6,662 bases of DNA from the NCBI GenBank assembly GCA_025964635.1, contig JAOPYP010000351.1:1-6662 (forward strand). The letters are read 5' to 3'. The position numbers and the translations under genes were made by a program. Numbering within the stretch: the stretch's first letter is position 1; every line of letters begins with the position of its first letter. The notes below the pieces were generated by a model that was given only the letters and a program-made list of their open reading frames with translations, did no database searches and was not told the DNA's origin. This DNA comes from Actinomycetes bacterium (GTDB lineage Bacteria > Actinomycetota > Actinomycetes > Streptosporangiales > Streptosporangiaceae). Shown here in pieces: positions 1 through 6,662 of this stretch.

Positions 1-522
1 CAGCCCGGGGCGGCCGCACCCACCCCGGCGCAGCGGGCCCGCGAAGCCCTCGCCCAGGCGAAAGCCGCCGCGCGGGCGCGGGGTGATGCTCCCGCCGGAG
101 GGATGCCGCCGCGTCCGGCCCGGGGCGGTCCCGCGGGTCAGGGCGGCCGGCCGCGGCGGCCGCGGCGCGACGACCCGCAGCCGCTGACCACGGCCATCCA
201 CGGCCTCATCGGGGACCAGGGGTGGCAGACCGAGGCCGCGCTCGGATCGGTGTTCGGCCGCTGGCCCCAGATCGTCGGCGCCGACCTCGCCGCGCACACC
301 CGCCCGGAGCGCTTCACCGACGGTGAGCTCCTGGTGATCGCCGATTCCACCGCCTGGGCCACCCAGGTGCGGCTGCTGGCCGGAACACTGGTGCGCAGGC
401 TGAACAGTGAGCTTGGTGAGGGCACAGTGACGAGGGTCAAGGTGCGCGGCCCCGAGCAGCCCCGGCGACCCGGTGAGTGGCGCGTGCGAGGTGGTCGCGG
501 GCCACGCGACACGTACGGCTGA
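1..522 (+). CDS. dciA: DUF721 / DciA-type replication protein (5' end outside window)
   Basis: Frame 1 is open from the first base to a TGA at 520-522, giving 173 residues with no visible start. An ATG at 103 exists, but the 34 codons before it encode a basic helix (RAREALAQAKAAARARG) of the kind found at the N-terminus of actinobacterial DUF721 proteins, so I read the gene as truncated by the window edge. Next comes a Gly/Arg/Pro-rich linker (about residues 35-56) and then the DUF721 domain (about 57-152) with the hallmark ADSTAWATQVRLL. The C-terminus GRGPRDTYG is the same as I recall for M. tuberculosis Rv0004. Known of the family: DciA proteins interact with the replicative helicase DnaB and act in its loading or function, and Rv0004 is a replication protein. 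Context agrees: in actinobacteria this gene usually sits between recF and gyrB. The family call is secure; the helicase role is inferred from homologues. Confidence 0.9.
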   Translation, partial: QPGAAAPTPAQRAREALAQAKAAARARGDAPAGGMPPRPARGGPAGQGGRPRRPRRDDPQPLTTAIHGLIGDQGWQTEAALGSVFGRWPQIVGADLAAHTRPERFTDGELLVIADSTAWATQVRLLAGTLVRRLNSELGEGTVTRVKVRGPEQPRRPGEWRVRGGRGPRDTYG

Positions 523-547
523 GACTGAAGGTTCTCCCAGGTAAAAT
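519..547 (+). promoter_or_regulatory. Candidate sigma70-type promoter for gyrB
   Basis: A -35 element CTGAGA (519-524, 4/6 to TTGACA) and a -10 element TAAAAT (542-547, 5/6 to TATAAT) are separated by exactly 17 bp. The -35 overlaps the stop codon of the upstream gene. A run such as TAAAAT is rare in this GC-rich DNA, which strengthens the call. Predicted transcription start is near 554, leaving a leader of about 78 nt before gyrB. Not experimentally supported. Confidence 0.6.
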
Positions 548-561
548 AGTTCTGTGCCCCG

Positions 562-595
562 GGGGCAGCACGGCGGCTCAAGCTGTGCTGCGCCC
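562..595 (+). promoter_or_regulatory. Hairpin in the gyrB 5' leader
   Basis: Bases 562-574 pair with 582-595: GGG, a bulged G at 592, then GCAGCACGGC against GCTGTGCTGC with one G-U pair. This makes 13 pairs around the 7-nt loop GGCTCAA. The hairpin lies between the predicted transcription start and the Shine-Dalgarno. No T-run follows. It may act as an attenuator or mRNA-stability element in the leader, or as a terminator for the upstream gene. The pairing is seen; the role is inference. Confidence 0.5.
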
Positions 596-616
596 TGGTA
601 GCGCGTTATCTCTTCC

Positions 617-631
617 AAGAGGAGCTTGCTC

Positions 632-634
<3 letters not shown>
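617..634 (+). promoter_or_regulatory. Ribosome binding site selecting the gyrB TTG start
   Basis: AAGAGGAG (617-624) is a strong Shine-Dalgarno. Two in-frame TTG codons follow, at 626 and 632. The first is only 1 nt from AGGAG, too close for initiation; the second has a 7-nt spacer. The frame is closed upstream by TAG at 599-601 and offers no ATG or GTG in between, so TTG 632 is the best start. Confidence 0.75.
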
Positions 635-2593
<1,959 letters not shown>

Positions 2594-2597
2594 GCGC

Positions 2598-2626
2598 CCG
2601 GGGGGACCGCGCCGCGCGGGCCCCGG
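2598..2626 (+). other. GC hairpin in the gyrB–gyrA spacer
   Basis: CCGGGG (2598-2603) pairs with CCCCGG (2621-2626). Inside it CCGCG (2607-2611) pairs with CGCGG (2615-2619). A 3-nt bulge and a single unpaired G separate the two stems. The hairpin begins 5 nt after the gyrB stop and has no T-run. It could partially terminate transcription or protect the gyrB 3' end, but GC-rich spacers fold readily by chance, so confidence is modest. I see no convincing separate promoter for gyrA in this 81-bp gap. Confidence 0.35.
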
Positions 2627-2658
2627 TGACCTGGAGGACCTGGCCGACTGCCAATGAT

Positions 2659-2677
2659 GGAAGAGGTTTGATACGTG
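2659..2677 (+). promoter_or_regulatory. Ribosome binding site and GTG start of gyrA
   Basis: GGAAGAGG (2659-2666) precedes the GTG at 2675 by 8 nt. A TGA at 2669-2671 closes the same frame just upstream, so no longer N-terminus is possible and the GTG start is firmly set. Confidence 0.8.
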
Positions 2678-5350
2678 ACCGACGTGGACTCGGGAGGCGC
2701 TCCGCCGCCGCAGCATGACCGGACCGAGCCGGTCGACATCCAGGTCGAGATGCAGCGCAGCTACATCGACTACGCGATGTCGGTCATCGTCGGGCGGGCG
2801 CTGCCGGACGTCAGGGACGGCCTCAAGCCCGTGCACACCCGCGTGCTGTGGGCAATGTATGACGGCGGCTACCGGCCCGAGCGCGGCTACTCCAAGTGCG
2901 CGCGGGTGGTCGGCGAGGTGATGGGCAATTACCATCCGCACGGCGACTCGTCGATCTACGACGCGCTGGTCCGGCTGGCCCAGCCGTGGTCGATGCGGAT
3001 GCCCCTGATCGACAGCCAGGGCAACTTCGGCTCGCCGGGCAACGACCCGCCCGCGGCCATGCGATACACCGAGTGCCGCCTGGCCCCGCTGGCCATGGAG
3101 ATGCTCCGGGACATCGACAAGGACACCGTCGACTTCCGGCCCAGCTACGACGGGCGCGGCGGCGAGCCCGTGGTGCTGCCCAGCCGGTTCCCCAATCTCC
3201 TGGTGAACGGCTCGGAGGGCATCGCGGTCGGAATGGCCACCAGGATCCCGCCGCACAACCTGCGTGAGGTGGCGGCCGGGGTCCAGTGGTACCTGGAGAA
3301 CTTCGGGACCTCCGATCAGGACCTGCTCGACGCGCTGATCGAGCGCGTGAAGGGGCCCGACTTCCCCACCAGCGGCCTGATCGTCGGCCGGCGTGGCATC
3401 GAGGACGCCTACCGGACCGGCCGGGGCTCGATCACCATGCGCGCGGTGGTGGACATCGACGAGGATGCCCGCGGGCGGGCCTGCCTGGTCGTCACCGAGC
3501 TTCCCTACCAGGTAAACCCGGACAACCTGGCGCTGAAAATCGCCGAGCTGGTCCGTGAGGGCCGGGTCAGCGGCATCGCCGACGTGCGGGACGAGAGCAG
3601 CGGCCGGACCGGCCAGCGGCTGATCATCGTGCTGAAGCGGGACGCGGTCGCCAAGGTCGTGCTGAACAACCTGTACAAGCACACCCAGCTGCAGGACACG
3701 TTCGGCGCCAACATGCTCGCCCTGGTCGACGGGGTCCCCCGCACGCTGCGCCTGGACCAGATGATCCGCTACTGGGTCGCGCACCAGATCGAGGTCATCC
3801 TCCGGCGAACCCGGTACCTGCTCCGCCAGGCGCAGCAGCGGGCTCACATCGTCAGCGCGCTGCTCAAGGCGATCGACCGGATCGACGAGGTCATCGCGCT
3901 CATCCGCGGCAGCGAATCCGCGAACGCCGCCATGCAGGGCCTGATGGACCTGCTGGAGATCGACGAGGAGCAGGCCCGCGCCATCCTCGACATGCAGCTG
4001 CGCAGGCTCGCCGCCCTCGAGCGCCAGGCGCTCACGGACGAGTACGAGGACCTGATGGCGAAGATCGCCGACTACGAGGCGATCCTGGCCTCGCCCGAGC
4101 GGCAGCGCCAGATCGTCAGCGACGAGCTCGGCGAGATCGTGGCCAAGTACGGCGACGACCGGCGCACCCGCATCATTCCCTTCGACGGCGACGTGACCGA
4201 CGAGGACCTCATCGCCGAGGAGGATGTGGTCGTCACCATCACCCGCGGCGGCTACGCCAAGCGCACCAGGACGGACCTGTACCGGGCGCAGCGGCGGGGC
4301 GGCAAGGGGGTGCGCGGCGCGCAGTTGCGCACCGACGACATCGTGGACCACTTCTTCGTGACCACGACGCACCGCTGGATCCTGTTCTTCACCAACAAGG
4401 GACGGGTCTACCGGGCTAAGGCCTACGAACTGCCGGACACGGCCCGGGACGCGCGCGGCCAGCACGTGGCCAACCTGCTCGCGTTCCAGCCGGACGAGCG
4501 GATCGCCGAGATCCTCGCGATCCCGGACTACTCGGTCGCGCCGTACCTGGTCATCGCCACCCGCTCCGGGCTGGTCAAGAAGTCGCTGCTGACCGACTAT
4601 GACTCGCCCCGGTCCGGCGGCATTATCGCGATCAACCTCCGGGAGGACGACGAGGTGATCGCGGCCAGCCTGGTCTCCCCCGAGGACGACCTGCTGCTCG
4701 TCAGCCGGAAGGCCCAGTCCATCCGGTTCCACGCCACCGACGACACCATGCGCCCGATGGGCCGGGCCACCTCCGGCGTCATCGGCATGCGGTTCACTGA
4801 CGGCGACGAGCTGCTCGACATGCACGTGGTCCGCGAGGGCGCCGACGTGCTGGTGGCCACCGGCGGTGGCTACGCCAAGCGGACGCCGTCCGATCAGTAC
4901 CCTCTCCAGGGCCGGGGCGGCCGCGGAGTGCTGACCGCGCGCATCGTCGATTCCCGGGGTGAGCTGGTCGGGGCGCTGCTGGTGCACCCGGAGGACGAGG
5001 TCTTCGCGATCACCTCCTCGGGCGGGGTCATCCGGACCTCGGCCGCCGAGGTCAAGCTGTCCGGACGCCAGACCATGGGCGTGCGGCTGATGAACCTGGC
5101 CTCCGGGGACAGCGTGGTGGCCATCGCCCGGAACGCGGAGTCCATGGCCGACGCCGAGACCGAGGCTGAGGACGACGACGCCGGGACCGAGGCTGAGGAC
5201 GACGAGGCCGGGACCGGGGCTGTGGCGGACGCCGGAGCCGATCCGGGCGACCCGGACGGCACGGGCAATCCAGGCCGCACGGAGCCGGAAACGGGTCCCC
5301 AGGGTGCCGGTCCTGAGGGGCCGGGGGATGATTCCGGGGTGCCCGGGTAA
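2675..5350 (+). CDS. gyrA: DNA gyrase subunit A with extended acidic C-terminal tail
   Basis: GyrA cuts, passes and reseals DNA and wraps it to give negative supercoiling as A2B2 with GyrB. In the 891-residue product the winged-helix/tower region begins near residue 20. The catalytic pair is Arg130-Tyr131 in AAMRYTEC. The quinolone-resistance region is NYHPHGDSSIYD, where Ser92 and Asp96 align with E. coli Ser83 and Asp87 (M. tuberculosis Ala90 and Asp94), a quinolone-sensitive-type pattern. The coiled-coil/gate segment runs to about 500. The C-terminal beta-pinwheel (about 512-815) has the canonical GyrA box QRRGGKG at 539-545 and a second box-like QGRGGRG at 745-751. The conserved core ends near SVVAIARNAE. 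Then follow about 70 residues, acidic first (13 of 26 residues Asp or Glu) and Gly/Pro-rich after, making the protein longer than M. tuberculosis GyrA (838). Acidic GyrA tails modulate supercoiling in other bacteria. Probably co-transcribed with gyrB; it ends inside a hairpin. Confidence 0.98.
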   Translation: MTDVDSGGAPPPQHDRTEPVDIQVEMQRSYIDYAMSVIVGRALPDVRDGLKPVHTRVLWAMYDGGYRPERGYSKCARVVGEVMGNYHPHGDSSIYDALVRLAQPWSMRMPLIDSQGNFGSPGNDPPAAMRYTECRLAPLAMEMLRDIDKDTVDFRPSYDGRGGEPVVLPSRFPNLLVNGSEGIAVGMATRIPPHNLREVAAGVQWYLENFGTSDQDLLDALIERVKGPDFPTSGLIVGRRGIEDAYRTGRGSITMRAVVDIDEDARGRACLVVTELPYQVNPDNLALKIAELVREGRVSGIADVRDESSGRTGQRLIIVLKRDAVAKVVLNNLYKHTQLQDTFGANMLALVDGVPRTLRLDQMIRYWVAHQIEVILRRTRYLLRQAQQRAHIVSALLKAIDRIDEVIALIRGSESANAAMQGLMDLLEIDEEQARAILDMQLRRLAALERQALTDEYEDLMAKIADYEAILASPERQRQIVSDELGEIVAKYGDDRRTRIIPFDGDVTDEDLIAEEDVVVTITRGGYAKRTRTDLYRAQRRGGKGVRGAQLRTDDIVDHFFVTTTHRWILFFTNKGRVYRAKAYELPDTARDARGQHVANLLAFQPDERIAEILAIPDYSVAPYLVIATRSGLVKKSLLTDYDSPRSGGIIAINLREDDEVIAASLVSPEDDLLLVSRKAQSIRFHATDDTMRPMGRATSGVIGMRFTDGDELLDMHVVREGADVLVATGGGYAKRTPSDQYPLQGRGGRGVLTARIVDSRGELVGALLVHPEDEVFAITSSGGVIRTSAAEVKLSGRQTMGVRLMNLASGDSVVAIARNAESMADAETEAEDDDAGTEAEDDEAGTGAVADAGADPGDPDGTGNPGRTEPETGPQGAGPEGPGDDSGVPG
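5158..5211 (+). repeat. 27-bp tandem duplication inside the gyrA tail
   Basis: Bases 5158-5184 and 5185-5211 are head-to-tail copies that differ at one base (26/27). They encode the nine-residue unit TEAEDDDAG followed by TEAEDDEAG. A third, decayed copy begins at 5212 (GACCGGGGCTG, 10 of 11 bases matching the unit start). The near-identity at DNA level suggests recent replication slippage that lengthened the acidic tail without breaking frame. Confidence 0.9.
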
Positions 5351-5364
5351 GGATCCGGGCACCC
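5337..5364 (+). terminator. Hairpin enclosing the gyrA stop codon, likely terminator
   Basis: GGGTGCCCGG (5337-5346) pairs perfectly with CCGGGCACCC (5355-5364). An inner G-T pair leaves the 6-nt loop TAAGGA, which contains the TAA stop. No T-run follows, as is common for proposed actinobacterial intrinsic terminators. The last four gyrA codons form the 5' arm. Termination or 3'-end protection of the gyrBA message is inferred. Confidence 0.6.
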
Positions 5365-5371
5365 AGCTGGT

Positions 5372-5396
5372 ATCGCACGGAAGGTCACGGTGCGAT
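5372..5396 (+). other. Second short hairpin after gyrA
   Basis: ATCGCAC (5372-5378) pairs with GTGCGAT (5390-5396), 7 perfect pairs around an 11-nt loop, starting 7 nt after the preceding terminator-like hairpin. It may form a tandem terminator with it. Alone it is only moderately stable, and it could be chance. Confidence 0.35.
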
Positions 5397-5424
5397 GACG
5401 GACGGGCTGTTGGACGCAACGCGG

Positions 5425-5478
5425 GGAGGGTTGGTGACGTCTAATGAGTATCCGCTCAGACGACAGTCACCAACCCCC
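5425..5478 (+). repeat. Long inverted repeat between gyrA and the DUF3566 gene
   Basis: GGGTTGGTGAC (5428-5438) is the perfect reverse complement of GTCACCAACCC (5466-5476). Two more G-C pairs form outside if A5427 is bulged. In an alternative fold, CGTCT (5438-5442) pairs with AGACG (5458-5462) inside the outer stem, and GAG (5446-5448) pairs with CTC (5455-5457) near the tip. The element ends 2 bp before a candidate -35. It could be an RNA hairpin (terminator or processing site) or a DNA operator. The 11-bp perfect arms make chance unlikely; the role is unknown. Confidence 0.7.
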
Positions 5479-5480
5479 GA

Positions 5481-5510
5481 TTGAGGACGTACCCTCCATT
5501 CGGGGATAAC
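5481..5510 (+). promoter_or_regulatory. Weak promoter candidate for the DUF3566 gene
   Basis: TTGAGG (5481-5486, 4/6 to TTGACA) and GATAAC (5505-5510, 4/6 to TATAAT) are spaced by 18 bp. A start near 5517 would give a leader of about 23 nt ending in the Shine-Dalgarno. The hairpins just upstream suggest this gene needs its own promoter, but the hexamers are only fair matches. Confidence 0.4.
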
Positions 5511-5539
5511 CTCGAAGGAAAGCTTGCGAGGAGGACGGG

Positions 5540-6424
5540 GTGGAACAACGCGGGGAACCGCCATCGTGGCTGCCTGATGGCGGTCAGCCACGGACTGGTG
5601 CGGCTGCCGACTTGCGAAACCCCGAGGCTGACGAGGCCGCGGCGGGGACTCCGGACGGCGACAGCGAGTACAGCTATTCCGGGAGCACGCCGTATCCGGG
5701 CGGCCAGGACACGACGTACGGCCAGGCCGGCACGACGGCAGGCGGGTACAACTATGACGCTGGCCCGGCCGGGGACGCCACGTCGGCGGTTCCGCCGTAC
5801 CCGGCGTCGCTCACCGAGCCGGCCGGGGGCACTGGCAACGCCAGCACGGCCAAGACCAGCCCGTCCAAGAGCCCGGGGAGCGCGGATAGCCCTCCATCGG
5901 CCGCGAAGGACGACGGACGCAACCGCACCACGACGTTCTCGGCCGTGGCCCGCGGCCGGTACAAGAGGGACTCAGGGTCCCCGGCGGGGGCCCCTGCCGG
6001 TGCTGCCGCGGTCGGCGGCGCCGCGGCGGCTGCGCGGCCGGGCAGCCAGGCCCCGGCCCGGCGGGCCGACCTGGTCGTCTCCCGGCTCGAGCCGTGGTCG
6101 GTCATGAAGTTCAGCTTCCTCATGTCGCTGGTCGCCTGGGTCGTGCTCTTCGTGGCTGTGGCGTTCCTGTACTTCGTGCTGTCCAGCCTGGGCGTGTTCA
6201 CGTCCATCCAGCACACGCTGACCAGCGTCACGTCCAGCTCCGGTTCGTCCGGGACCCAGCTCAGTCACTGGTTCTCGGCCTCGCGGGTGCTCGGTTACAC
6301 CATGCTGCTCGGCGCGGTGAACATCGTCCTGATCACGGCCCTGTCCACGGTCGGCGCCATGATCTACAACCTGGTCACGCACCTGGGCGGCGGCATCGAG
6401 GTCACCCTCCGGGAGACCGACTGA
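5540..6424 (+). CDS. DUF3566 two-TM membrane protein (Rv0007-type)
   Basis: The start is GTG 5540, preceded by GAGGAGGA (5528-5535), with 5 nt between GGAGG and the GTG; the stop is TGA 6422-6424. The 294-residue product has two halves. Residues 1 to about 172 look disordered and rich in Gly, Ser, Thr, Pro and Ala, with seven Tyr between 44 and 87, a Ser/Lys/Pro stretch at 101-120 and an Ala/Gly run at 149-165. From about 173 the DUF3566 domain begins with RRADLVVSRLEPWSVMKFSF. It contains TM1 (about 190-216), a Ser/Thr-rich loop and TM2 (about 252-278), and ends with GAMIYNLVTHLGGGIEVTL. Basic residues before TM1 favour both termini in the cytoplasm, with the 217-250 loop outside. Known: the family is actinobacterial and typically follows gyrA, as Rv0007 does in M. 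tuberculosis. I know of no established biochemical function. It may be transcribed apart from gyrBA. Alternative roles cannot be separated from sequence alone. Confidence 0.9.
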   Translation: MEQRGEPPSWLPDGGQPRTGAAADLRNPEADEAAAGTPDGDSEYSYSGSTPYPGGQDTTYGQAGTTAGGYNYDAGPAGDATSAVPPYPASLTEPAGGTGNASTAKTSPSKSPGSADSPPSAAKDDGRNRTTTFSAVARGRYKRDSGSPAGAPAGAAAVGGAAAAARPGSQAPARRADLVVSRLEPWSVMKFSFLMSLVAWVVLFVAVAFLYFVLSSLGVFTSIQHTLTSVTSSSGSSGTQLSHWFSASRVLGYTMLLGAVNIVLITALSTVGAMIYNLVTHLGGGIEVTLRETD

Positions 6425-6451
6425 CGGGTGGCCCGCAAAGTGCGATAGCCT
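6421..6451 (+). promoter_or_regulatory. Weak promoter candidate for tRNA-Ile
   Basis: CTGACG (6421-6426, 4/6 to TTGACA) and TAGCCT (6446-6451, TANNNT form) lie 19 bp apart. The -35 overlaps the stop codon of the DUF3566 gene. The predicted start (about 6458) coincides with the foot of the next hairpin. The wide spacing and poor hexamers keep this tentative. Confidence 0.3.
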
Positions 6452-6457
6452 TACGCG

Positions 6458-6506
6458 GCGGCATTTCCCGGGGAGTCTGGCGTGTGACACGCGCCCCGGG
6501 TGCCGC
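6458..6506 (+). other. Large imperfect hairpin just upstream of tRNA-Ile
   Basis: GCGGCA (6458-6463) pairs with TGCCGC (6501-6506). After a TTT bulge, CCCGGGG (6467-6473) pairs with CCCCGGG (6494-6500). After another bulge, GCGTG (6480-6484) pairs with CACGC (6488-6492) around the loop TGA. That totals 18 pairs, ending 6 nt before the tRNA. It is either the terminator of the DUF3566 gene or a structured 5' leader of the pre-tRNA. The sequence alone does not decide. Confidence 0.55.
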
Positions 6507-6512
6507 AGGCAA

Positions 6513-6586
6513 GGGCCTATAGCTCAGCCGGTTAGAGCGCCGCCCTGATAAGGCGGAGGTCGATGGTTCAAGTCCATCTAGGCCCA
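6513..6586 (+). tRNA. tRNA-Ile (anticodon GAT)
   Basis: A full cloverleaf is visible. The acceptor stem is GGGCCTA (6513-6519) with TAGGCCC (6579-6585). The D-stem is GCTC/GAGC (6522-6525, 6535-6538). The anticodon stem CCGCC/GGCGG (6540-6544, 6552-6556) holds the loop CTGATAA with anticodon GAT at 6547-6549. The variable loop is AGGTC, and the T-arm is GATGG-TTCAAGT-CCATC. All stems pair perfectly. The discriminator base is A6586. The next bases are CCC, so the 3' CCA is not encoded and must be added after transcription. A tRNA-Ile after the DUF3566 gene is the usual actinobacterial arrangement (ileT in M. tuberculosis). Confidence 0.98.
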
Positions 6587-6594
6587 CCCACGTC

Positions 6595-6627
6595 CCGGCC
6601 CGGCCCGCTCCCCTGGGCCGGGCCCGG
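6595..6627 (+). terminator. GC-rich hairpin downstream of tRNA-Ile, likely terminator
   Basis: GGCCCGGCCC (6597-6606) pairs perfectly with GGGCCGGGCC (6615-6624) around the 8-nt loop GCTCCCCT. Two more C-G pairs (6595-6596 with 6626-6627) form if C6625 is bulged. It starts 8 nt after the tRNA. No T-run follows, as with the other hairpins here. A very stable stem so close to a tRNA 3' end fits termination. Confidence 0.65.
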
Positions 6628-6662
6628 AATCGGCACTGACCGCAGAAGTGACAGCAACGGTC

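Noticed and set aside
103..522. ATG at 103 as the true start of the DUF721 gene
   Set aside because: The same frame is open to base 1, and codons 11-30 encode the basic helix conserved at the N-terminus of actinobacterial homologues. The gene therefore starts before the window.
2654..2671. Five-codon ORF (MMEEV) overlapping the gyrA Shine-Dalgarno, a possible leader peptide
   Set aside because: The nearest purine-rich site (GGAGG, 2633-2637) is 16 nt away, too far for initiation, and there is no regulatory codon pattern. Probably chance.
6648..6653. GTGACA as a -35 element for a following gene
   Set aside because: It matches TTGACA at 5/6, but the matching -10 would fall past the window end, so it cannot be tested.

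Overview
The window is a high-GC (about 70% by eye) actinobacterial chromosome segment carrying the conserved block next to the replication origin: DUF721/DciA-type protein, then gyrB, gyrA, a DUF3566 membrane protein and tRNA-Ile(GAT). The order matches Rv0004–gyrB–gyrA–Rv0007–ileT of Mycobacterium tuberculosis and the equivalent locus in other actinomycetes. All genes lie on the + strand. GyrB lacks the long C-loop of mycobacterial GyrB, and its N-terminus reads like that of Streptosporangiales-type soil actinomycetes. That genus-level guess is weak; the phylum is secure.

Layout. 1–522: 3' part of the dciA-like gene, whose start lies before the window. 523–631: gyrB leader with a good sigma70-type promoter candidate, a strong GC hairpin and a Shine-Dalgarno that selects a TTG start. 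632–2593: gyrB. 2594–2674: 81-bp spacer with a GC hairpin. 2675–5350: gyrA, with a long acidic/Gly-Pro tail that contains a 27-bp tandem duplication. 5351–5539: spacer with three successive inverted repeats (one enclosing the gyrA stop codon) and a weak promoter candidate. 5540–6424: DUF3566 two-TM protein with a long disordered N-terminus. 6425–6512: spacer filled mostly by one large imperfect hairpin. 6513–6586: tRNA-Ile. 6595–6627: GC-rich terminator-like hairpin. In 6628–6662 I see no supportable feature. No gene-free stretch exceeds 300 bp.

Function. GyrB (ATPase/TOPRIM) and GyrA (Tyr cleavage/DNA wrapping) form the A2B2 gyrase that introduces negative supercoils. The DciA-type protein is linked to replicative-helicase loading, so the first three genes serve replication and topology. 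The DUF3566 protein has no function that I can name, but its placement is conserved.

I find no new defence, mobile or biosynthetic system: this is a housekeeping region. The parts worth a second look are the GyrA tail and its repeat, the second GyrA-box-like motif, and the unusually structured gene junctions.
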